Positions 9,701 to 21,747 of a stretch of DNA of 64,000 nt are shown here, in pieces. Positions within the stretch are counted from its first letter, which is position 1; each line of letters starts with the position of its first letter. A program made the translations under genes and the position numbers. This stretch comes from Moraxella haemolytica (GTDB taxonomy: Bacteria > Pseudomonadota > Gammaproteobacteria > Pseudomonadales > Moraxellaceae): positions 1,674,001-1,738,000 of the forward strand of contig NZ_CP089974.1 in NCBI RefSeq assembly GCF_030177935.1, read 5' to 3'. Below the pieces are notes generated by a model that saw only the letters and a list, made by a program, of their open reading frames with translations, did not search any database and was not told the DNA's origin.

Positions 9701-9729
9701 ATTATAGCAAAATTTTTTGATTCTTTCAA
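9701..9729 (-). promoter_or_regulatory. Sigma-70 promoter of rpsP
   Basis: On the minus strand, TTGAAA (9724-9729) and TATAAT (9701-9706) are separated by 17 bases, with TG just ahead of the -10 box. It points at rpsP and gives a leader of roughly 110 bases. Confidence 0.8.
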
Positions 9730-9924
9730 AGTAAAATCTACACAATATGCCATTTTTCTCACTTTTTTATTAGATTGCCATTAAGCGGTGGCAACTTGGT
9801 TTTATTTTAAAGAACATCTTGGTTGTAATAGCTTTGCTGATGCTTTATTGCTCTTATGATAAAATCATTACCAATGATATAAGTATGCTACAATATGCCA
9901 ATTTAGTTTTATGGGTTGTGTCTC

Positions 9925-11343
9925 ATGGGTCATCATGCCACATCGCTTGCCAAATTGCGTCATCGCCTGCACTCGAACACTTGGCGAACGGTTTTGGTGG
10001 TGTTTTTTATTGTGTTTGTCAGCGTTGCTTTATCCATTTGGCTGTTCTGGCGAACACTGTATCTGCCCGAGCTAAAAAGCCATGCCAGTTATTTAGCAAG
10101 TGAAATCAGACTCATGGATAATGCCCGTAGCAAATGGGCAGATAGCCCAGAAACACTGGCTTGGCTAGAACAAAACAGCCACATTCAAATCATCAGCAAT
10201 CCTGATAACTTTCCCGATGTTACAGAAAAATTCTTTGTCAGTAAGATGACCGATGTTCTAGCAGACGAAGTGCGTGCTGAATTGGGGCGTGATGTAGAGG
10301 TGTATTTTAAATTTAAGCCCACACCCAGACTATGGGTGCAAGACAGCAAATACCCCGACACTTGGCTTCGTGAGCCTGTTGCGTATTATTCTGAGTATAG
10401 CACCGGTGTATTAGTAGGTTTTGTATTTGGTTTGCCATTTTTGACTTTACTCACCATTTGGGTGCTAGTACGCAGCTTGAACCGCCCCCTAAAACGCCTA
10501 GAAAAAGCCGCCATCAGCTACATTCAAGAAGGACACGCCACCACACTTGCCACCGACACAGGTCCAAGAGAGATACGCCGTGTTAACACAGCGTTTAACC
10601 AGTTATTCACTACACTAAGCCAATCTCAAAAAGAACGCACCATCATGCTCGCTGGTATCAGTCATGACTTACGCACCCCTTTAACTCGCATGCGTCTGAC
10701 CGCCGAGATGCTACCTGATGAGTTCTTCCGTGAAGGCTTAGTGTACGACATTGAGGATATGGACGCCATCTTAGAACAGTTCATCTCATTCATGAAAGAT
10801 GGCTCTGATGAACCTGTCTGCCCAACCAATCTTGACATCATTTTTAAAGAAATTATGGTACAATTTTCAGATGTCAGATTTAACTACGACAGTAGCATCA
10901 GTCAAGATGTGCCTGTTCGCCCTTTATCCATCAAACGCCTAATCATCAATTTGGTTAATAACGCCATTCGTTATGGAAGACAGCCCATTCACATCGGTGC
11001 TTCCATCATACCACCTAACTCTCAAGGCGATGCTGATTTTGAATTGCAAAATCCCTATACCAAATATCCCACACTCATCATTCATGTCAAAGATGAAGGT
11101 GATGGCGTAGCAGATGACCAACTAGAACGCATCATGCAACCTTTTGAGCGTGGCGAAACAGCTCGCACCACTCAAGGTAGTGGACTTGGTCTTGCCATTG
11201 TTAATCGCATCGCAAGACTACATCAAGGCAGTGTTGAGGCAATCAACCACCCTGATGGCGGACTGTATGTTTGCGTCAAAATACCGCTTATCACCCAAAT
11301 TATCAGCCATGACGAGACAGAAAAGAACACACCCCAAAGCTAA
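9925..11343 (+). CDS. envZ: EnvZ-like sensor histidine kinase
   Basis: This inner-membrane kinase of about 472 residues resembles EnvZ, the osmolarity sensor that phosphorylates OmpR. It has two membrane segments (about residues 21-42 and 158-182 by eye) around a periplasmic domain, then a HAMP linker, the dimerisation helix AGISHDLRTPLTRMRL with the phosphorylated histidine near residue 247 (E. coli EnvZ uses His243), and an ATPase domain with the N box LVNNAIRYG, the G1 box DEGDGV and the G2 box GSGLGLAIV. The ATG at 9925 is chosen; a TTG three codons earlier is possible. No response-regulator gene adjoins it, which is unusual for EnvZ. Its 3' end is part of its own terminator. Confidence 0.82.
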   Translation: MGHHATSLAKLRHRLHSNTWRTVLVVFFIVFVSVALSIWLFWRTLYLPELKSHASYLASEIRLMDNARSKWADSPETLAWLEQNSHIQIISNPDNFPDVTEKFFVSKMTDVLADEVRAELGRDVEVYFKFKPTPRLWVQDSKYPDTWLREPVAYYSEYSTGVLVGFVFGLPFLTLLTIWVLVRSLNRPLKRLEKAAISYIQEGHATTLATDTGPREIRRVNTAFNQLFTTLSQSQKERTIMLAGISHDLRTPLTRMRLTAEMLPDEFFREGLVYDIEDMDAILEQFISFMKDGSDEPVCPTNLDIIFKEIMVQFSDVRFNYDSSISQDVPVRPLSIKRLIINLVNNAIRYGRQPIHIGASIIPPNSQGDADFELQNPYTKYPTLIIHVKDEGDGVADDQLERIMQPFERGETARTTQGSGLGLAIVNRIARLHQGSVEAINHPDGGLYVCVKIPLITQIISHDETEKNTPQS

Positions 11344-11366
11344 CTTTAAGGTGTGTTGGGTATTTT
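11326..11366 (+). terminator. Terminator overlapping the end of the EnvZ-like gene
   Basis: AACACACC (11326-11333) pairs with GGTGTGTT (11350-11357). The inner AAAG/CTTT extends the stem, and GGGTATTTT follows. The left arm lies within the last codons of the kinase gene. It stands between this gene and convergent bfmS. Confidence 0.7.
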
Positions 11367-11388
11367 GTATCAATCAAGAAGTATGATT

Positions 11389-13086
11389 TTATTTATCGCC
11401 TTGTTTACCAATCAGCACTTTATCGCTTTTTGCTTGAGTTAGCTCATCAGCAACAATCGCCACCCCTGCCTGTTTGGCAGGCCAATCCATCATAAAGCGA
11501 GCACCTTTTAGTGTTGGACTCTCATCAACCTTAAGCTCTGCATTGAACCAAAAAGCGATGCGTGCCACAATGGATAAGCCAAGCCCATAACCGCCCGATG
11601 AGCGAGTACGACTATCATCAAGCCTTGCAAACGGTACAAATACTTTTTCACGGTCTTCTTCTTTAATGCCCTGCCCATCATCTTCAACACTGACCACCAC
11701 ACGACCTTTAGCCACGCTTGCACTGATTAAAATCGTACTGTTGGCATAACGCATGGCATTACCCGCCAAATTCTGTACAACACGATGTAAGTAGCGTCTG
11801 TCTGCCATCGCTTGTGCTTTAGGTGATGACACATTAGTTAGCACCTTGATGTTTCCACCTAAGGCATTGGTCTCTCGTTCAATCTGCTTAACCAAATCGT
11901 ACAAATTGACCATTTCCCACTCTAGTTTTGGCGAACCTTCTTCCAATTTTGCATAAGTTAAGATTTCATCAATCAGCTCATTGAGCGACTCAATGTCTTC
12001 ATCAATCTGTTGTTTTTGTAGCTGTCTTGACTCATTATTGTCTTCATCTGCCAACATATCCACCGCAAAACGGATACGAGCTACGGGCGTACGCAGCTCA
12101 TGCGATACCGCACGAGTCAACTCCCTTTGGGACTCAATGAGTCGCTTAATATGCTGTGTCATGGCATTGAAAGTTGATGACAATCTTGAGACATCATCAC
12201 ACCCAATCACTTGAACTTTGGTGTTTAAATCGCCTTGCATCACACGATTGACACCTGCTTGCAATAGGTGCAAACGACGCTCAAGCGGAAAAATTAGCCC
12301 ATACACACCAAGACTAATAAACAGCAAACAAATCAGCACAATGCCAGCAATCAGATTCATCGGAAACCAATTAAACAAGGCCACAGGACCAATCACAATG
12401 ACAGATGTATCAACCTCCGAAGCCACCACAAAGGTTACCAATGAGTTTTGTATGCTGTCGCCATCTTTATATAAAATGACTGGTTCATCACGATGTAGAC
12501 GAGCCACCTGACTACTATCCAACCGAAGTGAGTCTATCGGTCTAATCTCTATGGGATAGGCGGATTTTTGGCTTAAAAACTGCAAGCGACTTTCTTTGGC
12601 TTGCATGGTTGGATAGTATGCCAAATCATCAAGTAAAAATATCATCAATGCTCGTACTTGACGCTCACCCACTTGCGATAAATTCACCGTCAATAGATTA
12701 TTTTCTCCAGCAATGCGATGATAAATAGTCATATCCTTAGTAACAGGATTATGTCGCACCACTGTCTTTTCTTCATTTAGGCGGCGTATCTCACGCCCCG
12801 TAAATTCAACCGAATTCATTGGCACGATACTAAAAGTCTCACCAAATAAGCGACTGGCATCCAACAACCAATACTCACGGCGATTCTCTTCTTGCTGATG
12901 AACGAGCCCCTGACTGATAAGATAAAATGAGCCTGTAGCTATCTCTTCTCGATAAGATTGCAAACGCTCTTGGTTGATGGCATCAACCAATAAATAAGCA
13001 CAAAACGCCACCGCCAAGCAGATGAGTAGCAAACCCGCATAGATACGAAAAAATATGCTTCGTTCGGTTAAGGAAATCAGTGCCAT
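11389..13086 (-). CDS. bfmS: Sensor histidine kinase, BfmS/RstB-like
   Basis: This is the membrane kinase partner of the adjacent BfmR-like regulator. In Acinetobacter the BfmRS pair controls biofilm formation, envelope and capsule genes and stress tolerance. The 565-residue protein has an N-terminal membrane helix (about residues 12-34), a periplasmic sensor domain, a second helix (about 243-265), a HAMP domain, the dimerisation motif AVSHELRTPVARIRF with the phospho-histidine near residue 329, and the ATPase boxes LAGNAMRYA, DDGQGI and GYGLGLSIV. It follows bfmR by 62 bases on the same strand, with a terminator-like hairpin between them. The C-terminal 30 residues after the ATPase domain are extra. 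Confidence 0.85.
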   Translation of the reverse strand: MALISLTERSIFFRIYAGLLLICLAVAFCAYLLVDAINQERLQSYREEIATGSFYLISQGLVHQQEENRREYWLLDASRLFGETFSIVPMNSVEFTGREIRRLNEEKTVVRHNPVTKDMTIYHRIAGENNLLTVNLSQVGERQVRALMIFLLDDLAYYPTMQAKESRLQFLSQKSAYPIEIRPIDSLRLDSSQVARLHRDEPVILYKDGDSIQNSLVTFVVASEVDTSVIVIGPVALFNWFPMNLIAGIVLICLLFISLGVYGLIFPLERRLHLLQAGVNRVMQGDLNTKVQVIGCDDVSRLSSTFNAMTQHIKRLIESQRELTRAVSHELRTPVARIRFAVDMLADEDNNESRQLQKQQIDEDIESLNELIDEILTYAKLEEGSPKLEWEMVNLYDLVKQIERETNALGGNIKVLTNVSSPKAQAMADRRYLHRVVQNLAGNAMRYANSTILISASVAKGRVVVSVEDDGQGIKEEDREKVFVPFARLDDSRTRSSGGYGLGLSIVARIAFWFNAELKVDESPTLKGARFMMDWPAKQAGVAIVADELTQAKSDKVLIGKQGDK

Positions 13087-13109
13087 ATCTTAAAATAATC
13101 CAATAAAAT

Positions 13110-13133
13110 AAAAGCCAGCATTAGCCAGCTTTT
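13110..13133 (-). terminator. Terminator or attenuator between bfmR and bfmS
   Basis: In the leftward transcript a 10-bp stem forms (arms AAAAGCTGGC and GCTGGCTTTT, with two G-U pairs), with the loop TAAT, followed by ATTTTATT. The pairing is better in the leftward RNA than in the opposite strand, which supports an attenuator between the two genes. Confidence 0.7.
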
Positions 13134-13148
13134 ATCATCCTATCCACA

Positions 13149-13877
13149 TCAGTTGCCTTCTTTGACAAACAAATAACCCTTGCTACGAACTGTTTTAATA
13201 CGCTTTGGATTCTCTGGGTCATCGCCAATCTTCGGACGAATGCGAGAGATGCGAACATCAATAGAACGGTCTTGACCATCATACTCGATGCCACGCAAAC
13301 GCTCAAAAATATCTTCACGAGATAGAATGCGACCAGAATTTGAAGCAAGCAACCATAACAAATCGTACTCAGCACTGGTAAAATCTACCAATTCATCGTT
13401 CAAAGTTACCGAACGACCGCCATTATCAATCACCAGATCACCAAATTCTAAACGCTGTGGCGAGTCCGCCGAAGGGGTAGTCTCAGAACGACGCAATAAC
13501 GCTCGAATGCGAGCAAGCAGTACTCTTGGCTGGGCTGGCTTAGCAACATAGTCATCAGCACCCATCTCAAGACCAAGCACCTGATCCATGTCTTCAGTAC
13601 GAGCAGTTAGCATCAAGATTGGATTTTGGTAATGCGGACGAACCTCACGGCACACTGCCAGACCATCAGAACCTGGCAACATCACATCAAGCACCACCAA
13701 GTCTGGTTGCTCAGTAATAATACGGCGAATCGCTCGAGCTCCATCGGTTTCAATCGCTACATCCAGTCCATTGCGTCTTAGGTAATCCTGGATTAGCATT
13801 GCCAGTCTTTCATCGTCTTCAACAATGAGAATTCTGGGAATATCTTCTTTTTCTGGGGTTGCTGTATTTGTTGTCAT
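13149..13877 (-). CDS. bfmR: OmpR-family response regulator, BfmR/RstA-like
   Basis: The 242-residue DNA-binding regulator has an N-terminal receiver domain (acidic pair near residues 20-21, phospho-acceptor Asp in VVLDVMLPGSDG near residue 63, and Lys in ADDYVAKPAQPRVLL) and a C-terminal winged helix (DFTSAEYDLLWLLASNSGRILSREDI, in part, and DRSIDVRISRIRPKIGDDPENP, in part). The sequence is very close to Acinetobacter BfmR as I remember it, including IRRIITEQPDLVVLDVMLPG. AAGGA precedes the ATG. It starts 54 bases after atpC on the same strand with no clear terminator between, so read-through from the atp operon is possible. Confidence 0.92.
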   Translation of the reverse strand: MTTNTATPEKEDIPRILIVEDDERLAMLIQDYLRRNGLDVAIETDGARAIRRIITEQPDLVVLDVMLPGSDGLAVCREVRPHYQNPILMLTARTEDMDQVLGLEMGADDYVAKPAQPRVLLARIRALLRRSETTPSADSPQRLEFGDLVIDNGGRSVTLNDELVDFTSAEYDLLWLLASNSGRILSREDIFERLRGIEYDGQDRSIDVRISRIRPKIGDDPENPKRIKTVRSKGYLFVKEGN

Positions 13878-13931
13878 GGTTATCCTTAAGCGAAATCATA
13901 AGATTGCTTGAAAAATACGCACCGAAAATCA

Positions 13932-14348
13932 TTAAGCACGGTTTTTGTATTTTTGGATGGTTTGTAATTGTGCCACAGACTCAGCTAACGCCGCCAATGC
14001 AGCATTTGTCTGAACGGTACTATTTTGGTTTGCCAGTAGCTGTTCGGCATTGCGACGAGCTTCAGCGATTTTTACTTCATCCAAATCATGTGCACGCTCA
14101 GCAGAATCCGCTAAAACAGTTACCACATGCGGCTGAACTTCCAAAACCCCACCTGAAACATAGATGATTTCTTCAGTACCATCGGTGGTTTTGATGCGTA
14201 ATGTACCTGGTTTTAGCAGTGTGATTAACGGTGTATGACCTGCAAGAATACCAATCTCGCCATCATGACCTGCCGCCACCAACACACTGATCTCGCCAGC
14301 ATACAACTCTTCACGAGCACTTACCACTCGGCATTTAAAGGTTGCCAT
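13932..14348 (-). CDS. atpC: ATP synthase F1 subunit epsilon
   Basis: Epsilon is part of the central stalk and inhibits ATP hydrolysis through its C-terminal helices. The 138-residue protein has the N-terminal beta-sandwich (CRVVSAREELYAGEI, GEIGILAGHTPLITLLKPG) and a helical C terminus. It is the last gene of the atp operon and is separated from atpD by a structured 93-base intercistronic region. Confidence 0.95.
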   Translation of the reverse strand: MATFKCRVVSAREELYAGEISVLVAAGHDGEIGILAGHTPLITLLKPGTLRIKTTDGTEEIIYVSGGVLEVQPHVVTVLADSAERAHDLDEVKIAEARRNAEQLLANQNSTVQTNAALAALAESVAQLQTIQKYKNRA

Positions 14349-14364
14349 TATACTCTCCTATGTT

Positions 14365-14441
14365 AAGTTTAATGATGACAACCACTCATTGAGTGATTGT
14401 CATTTCCGCCCTATCAGCAAGTGATTGGGGAAATATTAAAC

Positions 14442-14443
<2 letters not shown>
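14365..14443 (-). other. Nested stem-loop between atpD and atpC
   Basis: An outer 9-bp perfect stem (14365-14373 with 14435-14443, which includes bases of the atpD stop codon) encloses a 29-base hairpin at 14375-14403 (stem of 13 positions with one mismatch). No U tract follows, so it is more likely an mRNA processing or stability element than a terminator. Confidence 0.55.
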
Positions 14444-15875
<1,432 letters not shown>

Positions 15876-15893
15876 CTATAATTCATTGTTCGG

Positions 15894-16766
15894 CTAAGAA
15901 ACAGCGGCAGCACCGCCAACGATTTCCGAAATTTCTCGGGTAATCGCCGCTTGACGCAGCTTGTTATAAACCAACTGTAAATCTTTAATCAAATTGCCAG
16001 CGTTATCTGTTGCAGCTTTCATCGCTACCATACGCGCTGATTGCTCTGAAGCGATATTCTCAAGTACTGCTTGATAAACGATTGACTCAATATAACGCAC
16101 CATCAGACTATCAATCAAAGTCTTGGTGTCTGGTTCATAAATATAATCCCAGCTATGCGATACACTCACATCATCGGCAAAAGTATCCTCTGGCAGTGGC
16201 ACAAGTTGTGCTACCGAAGGCTTTTGCGTCATGGCATTGATAAATTTATTATAAACCAAATAAATGCGATCTAAACGACCTTCACTGTAGTCATCAAGCA
16301 TTACCTGCACAGGGGTGCTGAGCTGCTCGTAGCTTGGGCTGTCGCCATAGCCTGTCAATACCGAACTTACTTTGCCACCAAAGTTCTTAAAAAAGCTCAC
16401 GCCTTTTGAACCAATGACTGCAAATTCAATTTCAACCGATTGATCTTGATATTGTTTTACTGATTTTAGAAGGTTTTTGAACAAGTTAATATTCAAACCA
16501 CCTGCCAAACCACGGTCTGAAGTAACGACAATAAAGCCCACACGATTGACTGGACGGCTTACCATGTACGGATGCTTATAATCCGATTGTGCTTGCACCA
16601 AATGCGTAATCACTCGGGACATGCTTTCGGCATAAGGACGACCCATTTCCATACGCTCTTGAGCTCGGCGCATTTTACTGGCAGCCACCATTTGCATTGC
16701 ACGCGTAATCTTTTGAGTGCTCTTAATGCTGGTTACTTTTGCACGTATTTCTTTTAAGCTTGCCAT
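15894..16766 (-). CDS. atpG: ATP synthase F1 subunit gamma
   Basis: Gamma is the rotating central shaft coupling proton flow to catalysis. The 290-residue protein begins [20 protein letters not shown] and has the conserved [12 protein letters not shown]-like sequence ([16 protein letters not shown]) and the C-terminal coiled-coil signature [18 protein letters not shown]. The length fits the family. A hairpin in the gap before it may set its expression relative to atpA. Confidence 0.97.
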   Translation of the reverse strand: MASLKEIRAKVTSIKSTQKITRAMQMVAASKMRRAQERMEMGRPYAESMSRVITHLVQAQSDYKHPYMVSRPVNRVGFIVVTSDRGLAGGLNINLFKNLLKSVKQYQDQSVEIEFAVIGSKGVSFFKNFGGKVSSVLTGYGDSPSYEQLSTPVQVMLDDYSEGRLDRIYLVYNKFINAMTQKPSVAQLVPLPEDTFADDVSVSHSWDYIYEPDTKTLIDSLMVRYIESIVYQAVLENIASEQSARMVAMKAATDNAGNLIKDLQLVYNKLRQAAITREISEIVGGAAAVS

Positions 16767-16803
16767 AATTGTTCCAATACTGGACTTATTTTTAAATAAG
16801 GTT

Positions 16804-16828
16804 TGGTGTGCTAATCTTTAGCACACCA
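16804..16828 (-). other. Intercistronic hairpin between atpA and atpG
   Basis: TGGTGTGCTAA (16804-16814) and TTAGCACACCA (16818-16828) form a perfect 11-bp stem with a 3-base loop. In the leftward RNA it is followed by AAACC, not U, so it is not an intrinsic terminator. It lies 12 bases after the atpA stop. Confidence 0.75.
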
Positions 16829-16840
16829 TTTATTAGCTAC

Positions 16841-18385
16841 TTAGTAACTACCTGTTGCCTTGAACGATTCAATGGCTGCTTTTAGACGACTTTCAATGTC
16901 ATCATTGTAGTTTGCAGTCTCATCAATTTCATTCATCAAGGCAGCATGTTCACTGCGTAGGCTACGCAACAACGCTTCTTCAAACGCACCAATCTTCTCA
17001 ACTGGTACATCAGCTAGATAGCCTTCATTAGAAGCATAAATTACTGCCGCCTGATCAGCAATAGACATCGGTGCATATTGCTTTTGCTTCATCAGCTCAG
17101 TAACACGCTGACCGTGTTCCAACTGTTGCTTGGTTGCATCGTCAAGATCTGAAGCAAACTGGGCAAATGCAGCAAGTTCACGATACTGAGCTAGAGCTGT
17201 ACGAATACCGCCTGACAGTTTTTTGATGATCTTGGTTTGTGCAGCACCACCAACACGAGATACCGAAATACCAGCGTTTACCGCAGGGCGGATGCCTGAG
17301 TTAAATAGGTTTGACTCAAGGAAAATCTGACCATCAGTAATAGAGATAACATTGGTAGGTACGAATGCAGACACATCACCTGCTTGTGTTTCAATAATAG
17401 GCAGTGCGGTTAATGAGCCAGTCTTACCTTTAACTTCACCATTGGTAAATGCTTCAACATAATCGGCATTAACACGAGAAGCACGCTCTAGTAGGCGAGA
17501 ATGTAGATAGAATACATCGCCAGGATAGGCTTCACGCCCTGGTGGACGGCGTAGTAGTAGTGAAATTTGACGATAAGCAACCGCTTGCTTAGACAGGTCA
17601 TCATACACAATCAGTGCATCTTCGCCACGATCACGGAAGTATTCACCCATTGTACAGCCAGAATATGGTGCGATATACTGAAGTGCTGCAGGCTCAGAGG
17701 CTGATGCCACAACAACGGTGGTGTATTCTAATGCACCAGTTTCTTCAAGTTTACGCACGACATTAGCGATGGTTGAGCGTTTTTGACCAACGGCAACATA
17801 CACACACTTAATGCCAGAATTTTTTTGAGCAATAATGGCATCGATAGCTAATGCAGTTTTACCAGTTTGGCGGTCACCAATGATAAGCTCACGCTGACCA
17901 CGACCGATAGGAATCATGGTATCAACAGCTTTATAGCCAGTCATTACAGGCTCATCAACTGATTGGCGAGCGATAACACCAGGTGCAATTTTTTCAACTT
18001 TATCAGTCAATTTTGCATTGATTGGACCTTTGCCGTCAATTGGATTACCCAATGCATCAACGACACGACCTAATAGTTCAGGACCTACTGGAACTTCTAA
18101 GATACGACCTGTGCAATAGGCTTTTTGACCTTCTTGCAGACTCAAATAATCGCCTAGAACAACAGCACCCACTGAGTCTTGTTCAAGGTTAAGTGCCATG
18201 CCATAAACATTGCCCTCAAACTCGATCATCTCACCATACATGGCTTCTTCTAAACCATGAATCTGCACAATACCATCAGAGACACTGACGATTACGCCTT
18301 CAGTTTTTGCAGTTGCGCTTATGTCAAGGTCTTGAATGCGCTGCTTAATCAGATTACTGATTTCGGCTGGATTCAATTGTTGCAT
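16841..18385 (-). CDS. atpA: ATP synthase F1 subunit alpha
   Basis: Alpha alternates with beta in the F1 hexamer and holds the non-catalytic nucleotide sites. The 514-residue protein has the P-loop [13 protein letters not shown] near residue 170, a Walker B-type [12 protein letters not shown], and the alpha/beta signature [14 protein letters not shown] (arginine finger region). The length is typical. It follows atpH by 33 bases. Confidence 0.98.
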   Translation of the reverse strand: MQQLNPAEISNLIKQRIQDLDISATAKTEGVIVSVSDGIVQIHGLEEAMYGEMIEFEGNVYGMALNLEQDSVGAVVLGDYLSLQEGQKAYCTGRILEVPVGPELLGRVVDALGNPIDGKGPINAKLTDKVEKIAPGVIARQSVDEPVMTGYKAVDTMIPIGRGQRELIIGDRQTGKTALAIDAIIAQKNSGIKCVYVAVGQKRSTIANVVRKLEETGALEYTTVVVASASEPAALQYIAPYSGCTMGEYFRDRGEDALIVYDDLSKQAVAYRQISLLLRRPPGREAYPGDVFYLHSRLLERASRVNADYVEAFTNGEVKGKTGSLTALPIIETQAGDVSAFVPTNVISITDGQIFLESNLFNSGIRPAVNAGISVSRVGGAAQTKIIKKLSGGIRTALAQYRELAAFAQFASDLDDATKQQLEHGQRVTELMKQKQYAPMSIADQAAVIYASNEGYLADVPVEKIGAFEEALLRSLRSEHAALMNEIDETANYNDDIESRLKAAIESFKATGSY

Positions 18386-18418
18386 TGCCTTGTTTCCTTT
18401 AAAATGTCAGCTTTCTGC

Positions 18419-18967
18419 TTAGGCAGTTAGCTGCGTCTTTAATTGTTGTAACTTACCACGCACTGAGCCATCGGTAAACTTATCACCCACTTTAATCGTT
18501 GCACCACCCAAAAGCTCCGGATCAACTGCTTCATGCAGAATCACAATCGAACCTGTTGAGATTGCAAGTTTCTCTTGCAAGGTTTTGCGCTGGGCTTCGG
18601 TTAAGGGATAGGCTGAAGTAACGTAAGCGTCAACCTGTTTTAGCTCTTGTGATTTAAATTTGCTGTAATGAGTATGGATTTCAGGCAATAAAGCCAGTCT
18701 GTCATGTTCTGATAACTGCTTGGTAAAATTAACCAATGCGTCAGAAGGTTGCTCTGCCGTTTGTGAAGCATAGATATCAATCAAGACGGCAGTTTTTTGC
18801 TCTGCAGAAATGGCTGGATTGCTTAGCAGTGAAGAAAAAGACTCATCACTTACAATACTGCTTGCAATTAACAAAAAGTTCTCCCAATTGTTAATTACAT
18901 TTTGCTCTTTAGCATAGTCAAATGCCGCTTTGGCATAGGGTCTTGCTAAGGTGGATAGTTCAGCCAT
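18419..18967 (-). CDS. atpH: ATP synthase F1 subunit delta
   Basis: Delta joins the peripheral stalk to the top of F1. The 182-residue protein begins [19 protein letters not shown], the usual N-terminal helical-bundle pattern, and ends with the conserved [20 protein letters not shown], here cited at its limit of length. It lies 12 bases after atpF. Confidence 0.95.
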   Translation of the reverse strand: MAELSTLARPYAKAAFDYAKEQNVINNWENFLLIASSIVSDESFSSLLSNPAISAEQKTAVLIDIYASQTAEQPSDALVNFTKQLSEHDRLALLPEIHTHYSKFKSQELKQVDAYVTSAYPLTEAQRKTLQEKLAISTGSIVILHEAVDPELLGGATIKVGDKFTDGSVRGKLQQLKTQLTA

Positions 18968-18979
18968 GATTTCCTCTAA

Positions 18980-19450
18980 TTACAGCTTAGCTGCCAACTG
19001 GTCTAGCATGTTAGCGTGTTCTTGTTCATTGACTTTGCTTTGCAAAATCTTTTCTGCACCTAGTACCGCTAGGTGAGCGACTTGAGAGCGTAGCTGTTCA
19101 CGAGTTTGAGCAGCTTCTTGCTCGACAGTCGCATGTGCTTGTGCAATGATACGCTCACCTTCTAGACGAGCCTGCTCTTTAGCATCTTCAATCATCTGAT
19201 TAGCGGTTTTATTGGCACGCTCAATGATAGAAGCAGCCTCAGTTTTTGCAGCAGCAAATTCTTGTTCTACCTGCTGTTCAGCAGAAGCCAAATCTGCTTT
19301 GGCTTTTTCGGCGGCATTTAAGCCTTCCTCAATTTTTCTTTGGCGTTCGTTGATAGCACCGATAAATGGTGGCCATACGAATTTCATGCAGAACCACACA
19401 AAAATCGCAAAAGCAATCAACTGACCAAACAATGTAGCATTAATGTTCAT
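18980..19450 (-). CDS. atpF: ATP synthase Fo subunit b
   Basis: Subunit b forms the peripheral stalk as a dimer. The roughly 156-residue protein has one N-terminal membrane helix ([20 protein letters not shown]) and then a long charged, alanine-rich coiled coil. The ATG at 19450 is preferred to the preceding ATG at 19453. It lies between atpE and atpH. The 102-base gap from atpE holds weak stem-loops (for example GGTCGT with ACGACC). Confidence 0.95.
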   Translation of the reverse strand: MNINATLFGQLIAFAIFVWFCMKFVWPPFIGAINERQRKIEEGLNAAEKAKADLASAEQQVEQEFAAAKTEAASIIERANKTANQMIEDAKEQARLEGERIIAQAHATVEQEAAQTREQLRSQVAHLAVLGAEKILQSKVNEQEHANMLDQLAAKL

Positions 19451-19555
19451 CAATCACCTCGTTGTTAGTGAAAGTCAGGTGATAGCCAATTCTAGGTCGT
19501 ATCATTGCAAGGCAAATCCACGACCAGAAATGAGCGTTAAACTGACAGTTTCAGC

Positions 19556-19810
<255 letters not shown>

Positions 19811-19850
19811 TTAATGACCTATCGAAGGATAAAATTTAAAAAGTTTTCAA

Positions 19851-20759
<909 letters not shown>

Positions 20760-20779
20760 TTAAGTCAAACAAAAGATTT

Positions 20780-20823
20780 GGTGATAAACACCTAATCAGA
20801 ACTAAAATCTATGATAAACATCA
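20780..20823 (-). repeat. Two related elements 31 bp apart upstream of atpB
   Basis: GGTGATAAACACC (20780-20792) and ATGATAAACATCA (20811-20823) share TGATAAACA and lie in the same orientation, 31 bp apart, about three helical turns. Each is partly palindromic. They lie about 36-80 bp before the atpB start. The binding factor is unknown. Confidence 0.5.
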
Positions 20824-21008
20824 CAGGCAACTAACATAGCTGACCTATTTATTTTTTGAGCAAGATACTATTTATCCATTTGGTCTTGCAAATTACCAGT
20901 AAACGGCATTTGACAAAAAAGACCATCAACATCCAATATGGGGTAAATTTTATCAATAATTACATTAATAGCTAGGTCACTATCTTACTTTAGTCAAGCC
21001 CATATGTA

Positions 21009-21029
21009 AAGGAAAATATACTTTTCCTT
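21009..21029 (-). other. Hairpin downstream of atpI
   Basis: AAGGAAAA (21009-21016) and TTTTCCTT (21022-21029) pair perfectly around a 5-base loop. In the leftward RNA the stem ends in TTTTCCTTT. It may reduce read-through from atpI, but the stem is AT-rich and weak. Confidence 0.45.
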
Positions 21030-21076
21030 GCTGAAATTTTACGATTTAATAAAAAACAGCACTTAAAATTGTAAAA

Positions 21077-21490
21077 TCAAGCCAGTCGCCACATACTAAG
21101 TGTGTACACTAATTGCATGATGACATAACCTGCTATCACAAGCATCGCCAATATTGGCTTTAAATAAATGAAAATAAACGCAAAGCCCAACATGACCACA
21201 AGCCATTTTAACATTTGCCCAAGATACATATTGAGCATGATCTGTTGGCGAACCCTCGCCCCTGTAAGACGATAGGCTATAAAGGTAAATACATATTGAG
21301 CCAAAAAATGTAACAATGCACCACACAATAAACTCTTGGTGGCAATAAACCCATGACCACCAAACCACTCAAAACCACCATACAGATCAACAATCATGGC
21401 TAAGATTGCCACAATCAAGACTGCCCAAATTTGGCGAACCTGCATGGCATAAACTTGCTGTTTTTGGGTGCGTCTTGCTGGAACAGTCAT
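21077..21490 (-). CDS. atpI: ATP synthase subunit I (AtpI-like)
   Basis: AtpI is a small membrane protein that assists c-ring assembly but is not part of the finished enzyme. The product has about 137 residues with four hydrophobic segments (about residues 19-37, 46-64, 81-108 and 112-130) after a basic N terminus, which is typical. Sequence conservation in this family is low, so the call rests largely on topology and position just upstream of atpB. The ATG at 21490 is chosen over a GTG one codon earlier. Confidence 0.85.
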   Translation of the reverse strand: MTVPARRTQKQQVYAMQVRQIWAVLIVAILAMIVDLYGGFEWFGGHGFIATKSLLCGALLHFLAQYVFTFIAYRLTGARVRQQIMLNMYLGQMLKWLVVMLGFAFIFIYLKPILAMLVIAGYVIMQLVYTLSMWRLA

Positions 21491-21747
21491 CACATTATCT
21501 TTTAAATCGGATAGACAGGAAAGCTAACACATAGCTATGATAACCGACAATGGCAAAGAGACATAAGCCCTCTGCATTGTTTGATAATAGTAAGCCTTTA
21601 GTGTGTGCATAAACGACTGTATTATAAAAACTTTTGTTAACAATGGCAATAGGTTTTAGCAATTATTGCATTAAAATAATCATTATTTTTTATAAAAATC
21701 ATGATACGATTCATCCACAACCATGGGTCAGGGCGTGCTGGTAATGA

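Larger units (their letters stand above)
9587..9924. other. Divergent control region between rpsP and the EnvZ-like gene (338 bp)
   Basis: This gene-free stretch holds the rpsP promoter and a leader hairpin on the minus strand. For the rightward kinase gene only a weak extended -10-like TGCTACAAT near 9887-9895 is visible. I see no RNA gene or repeat. Confidence 0.7.
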
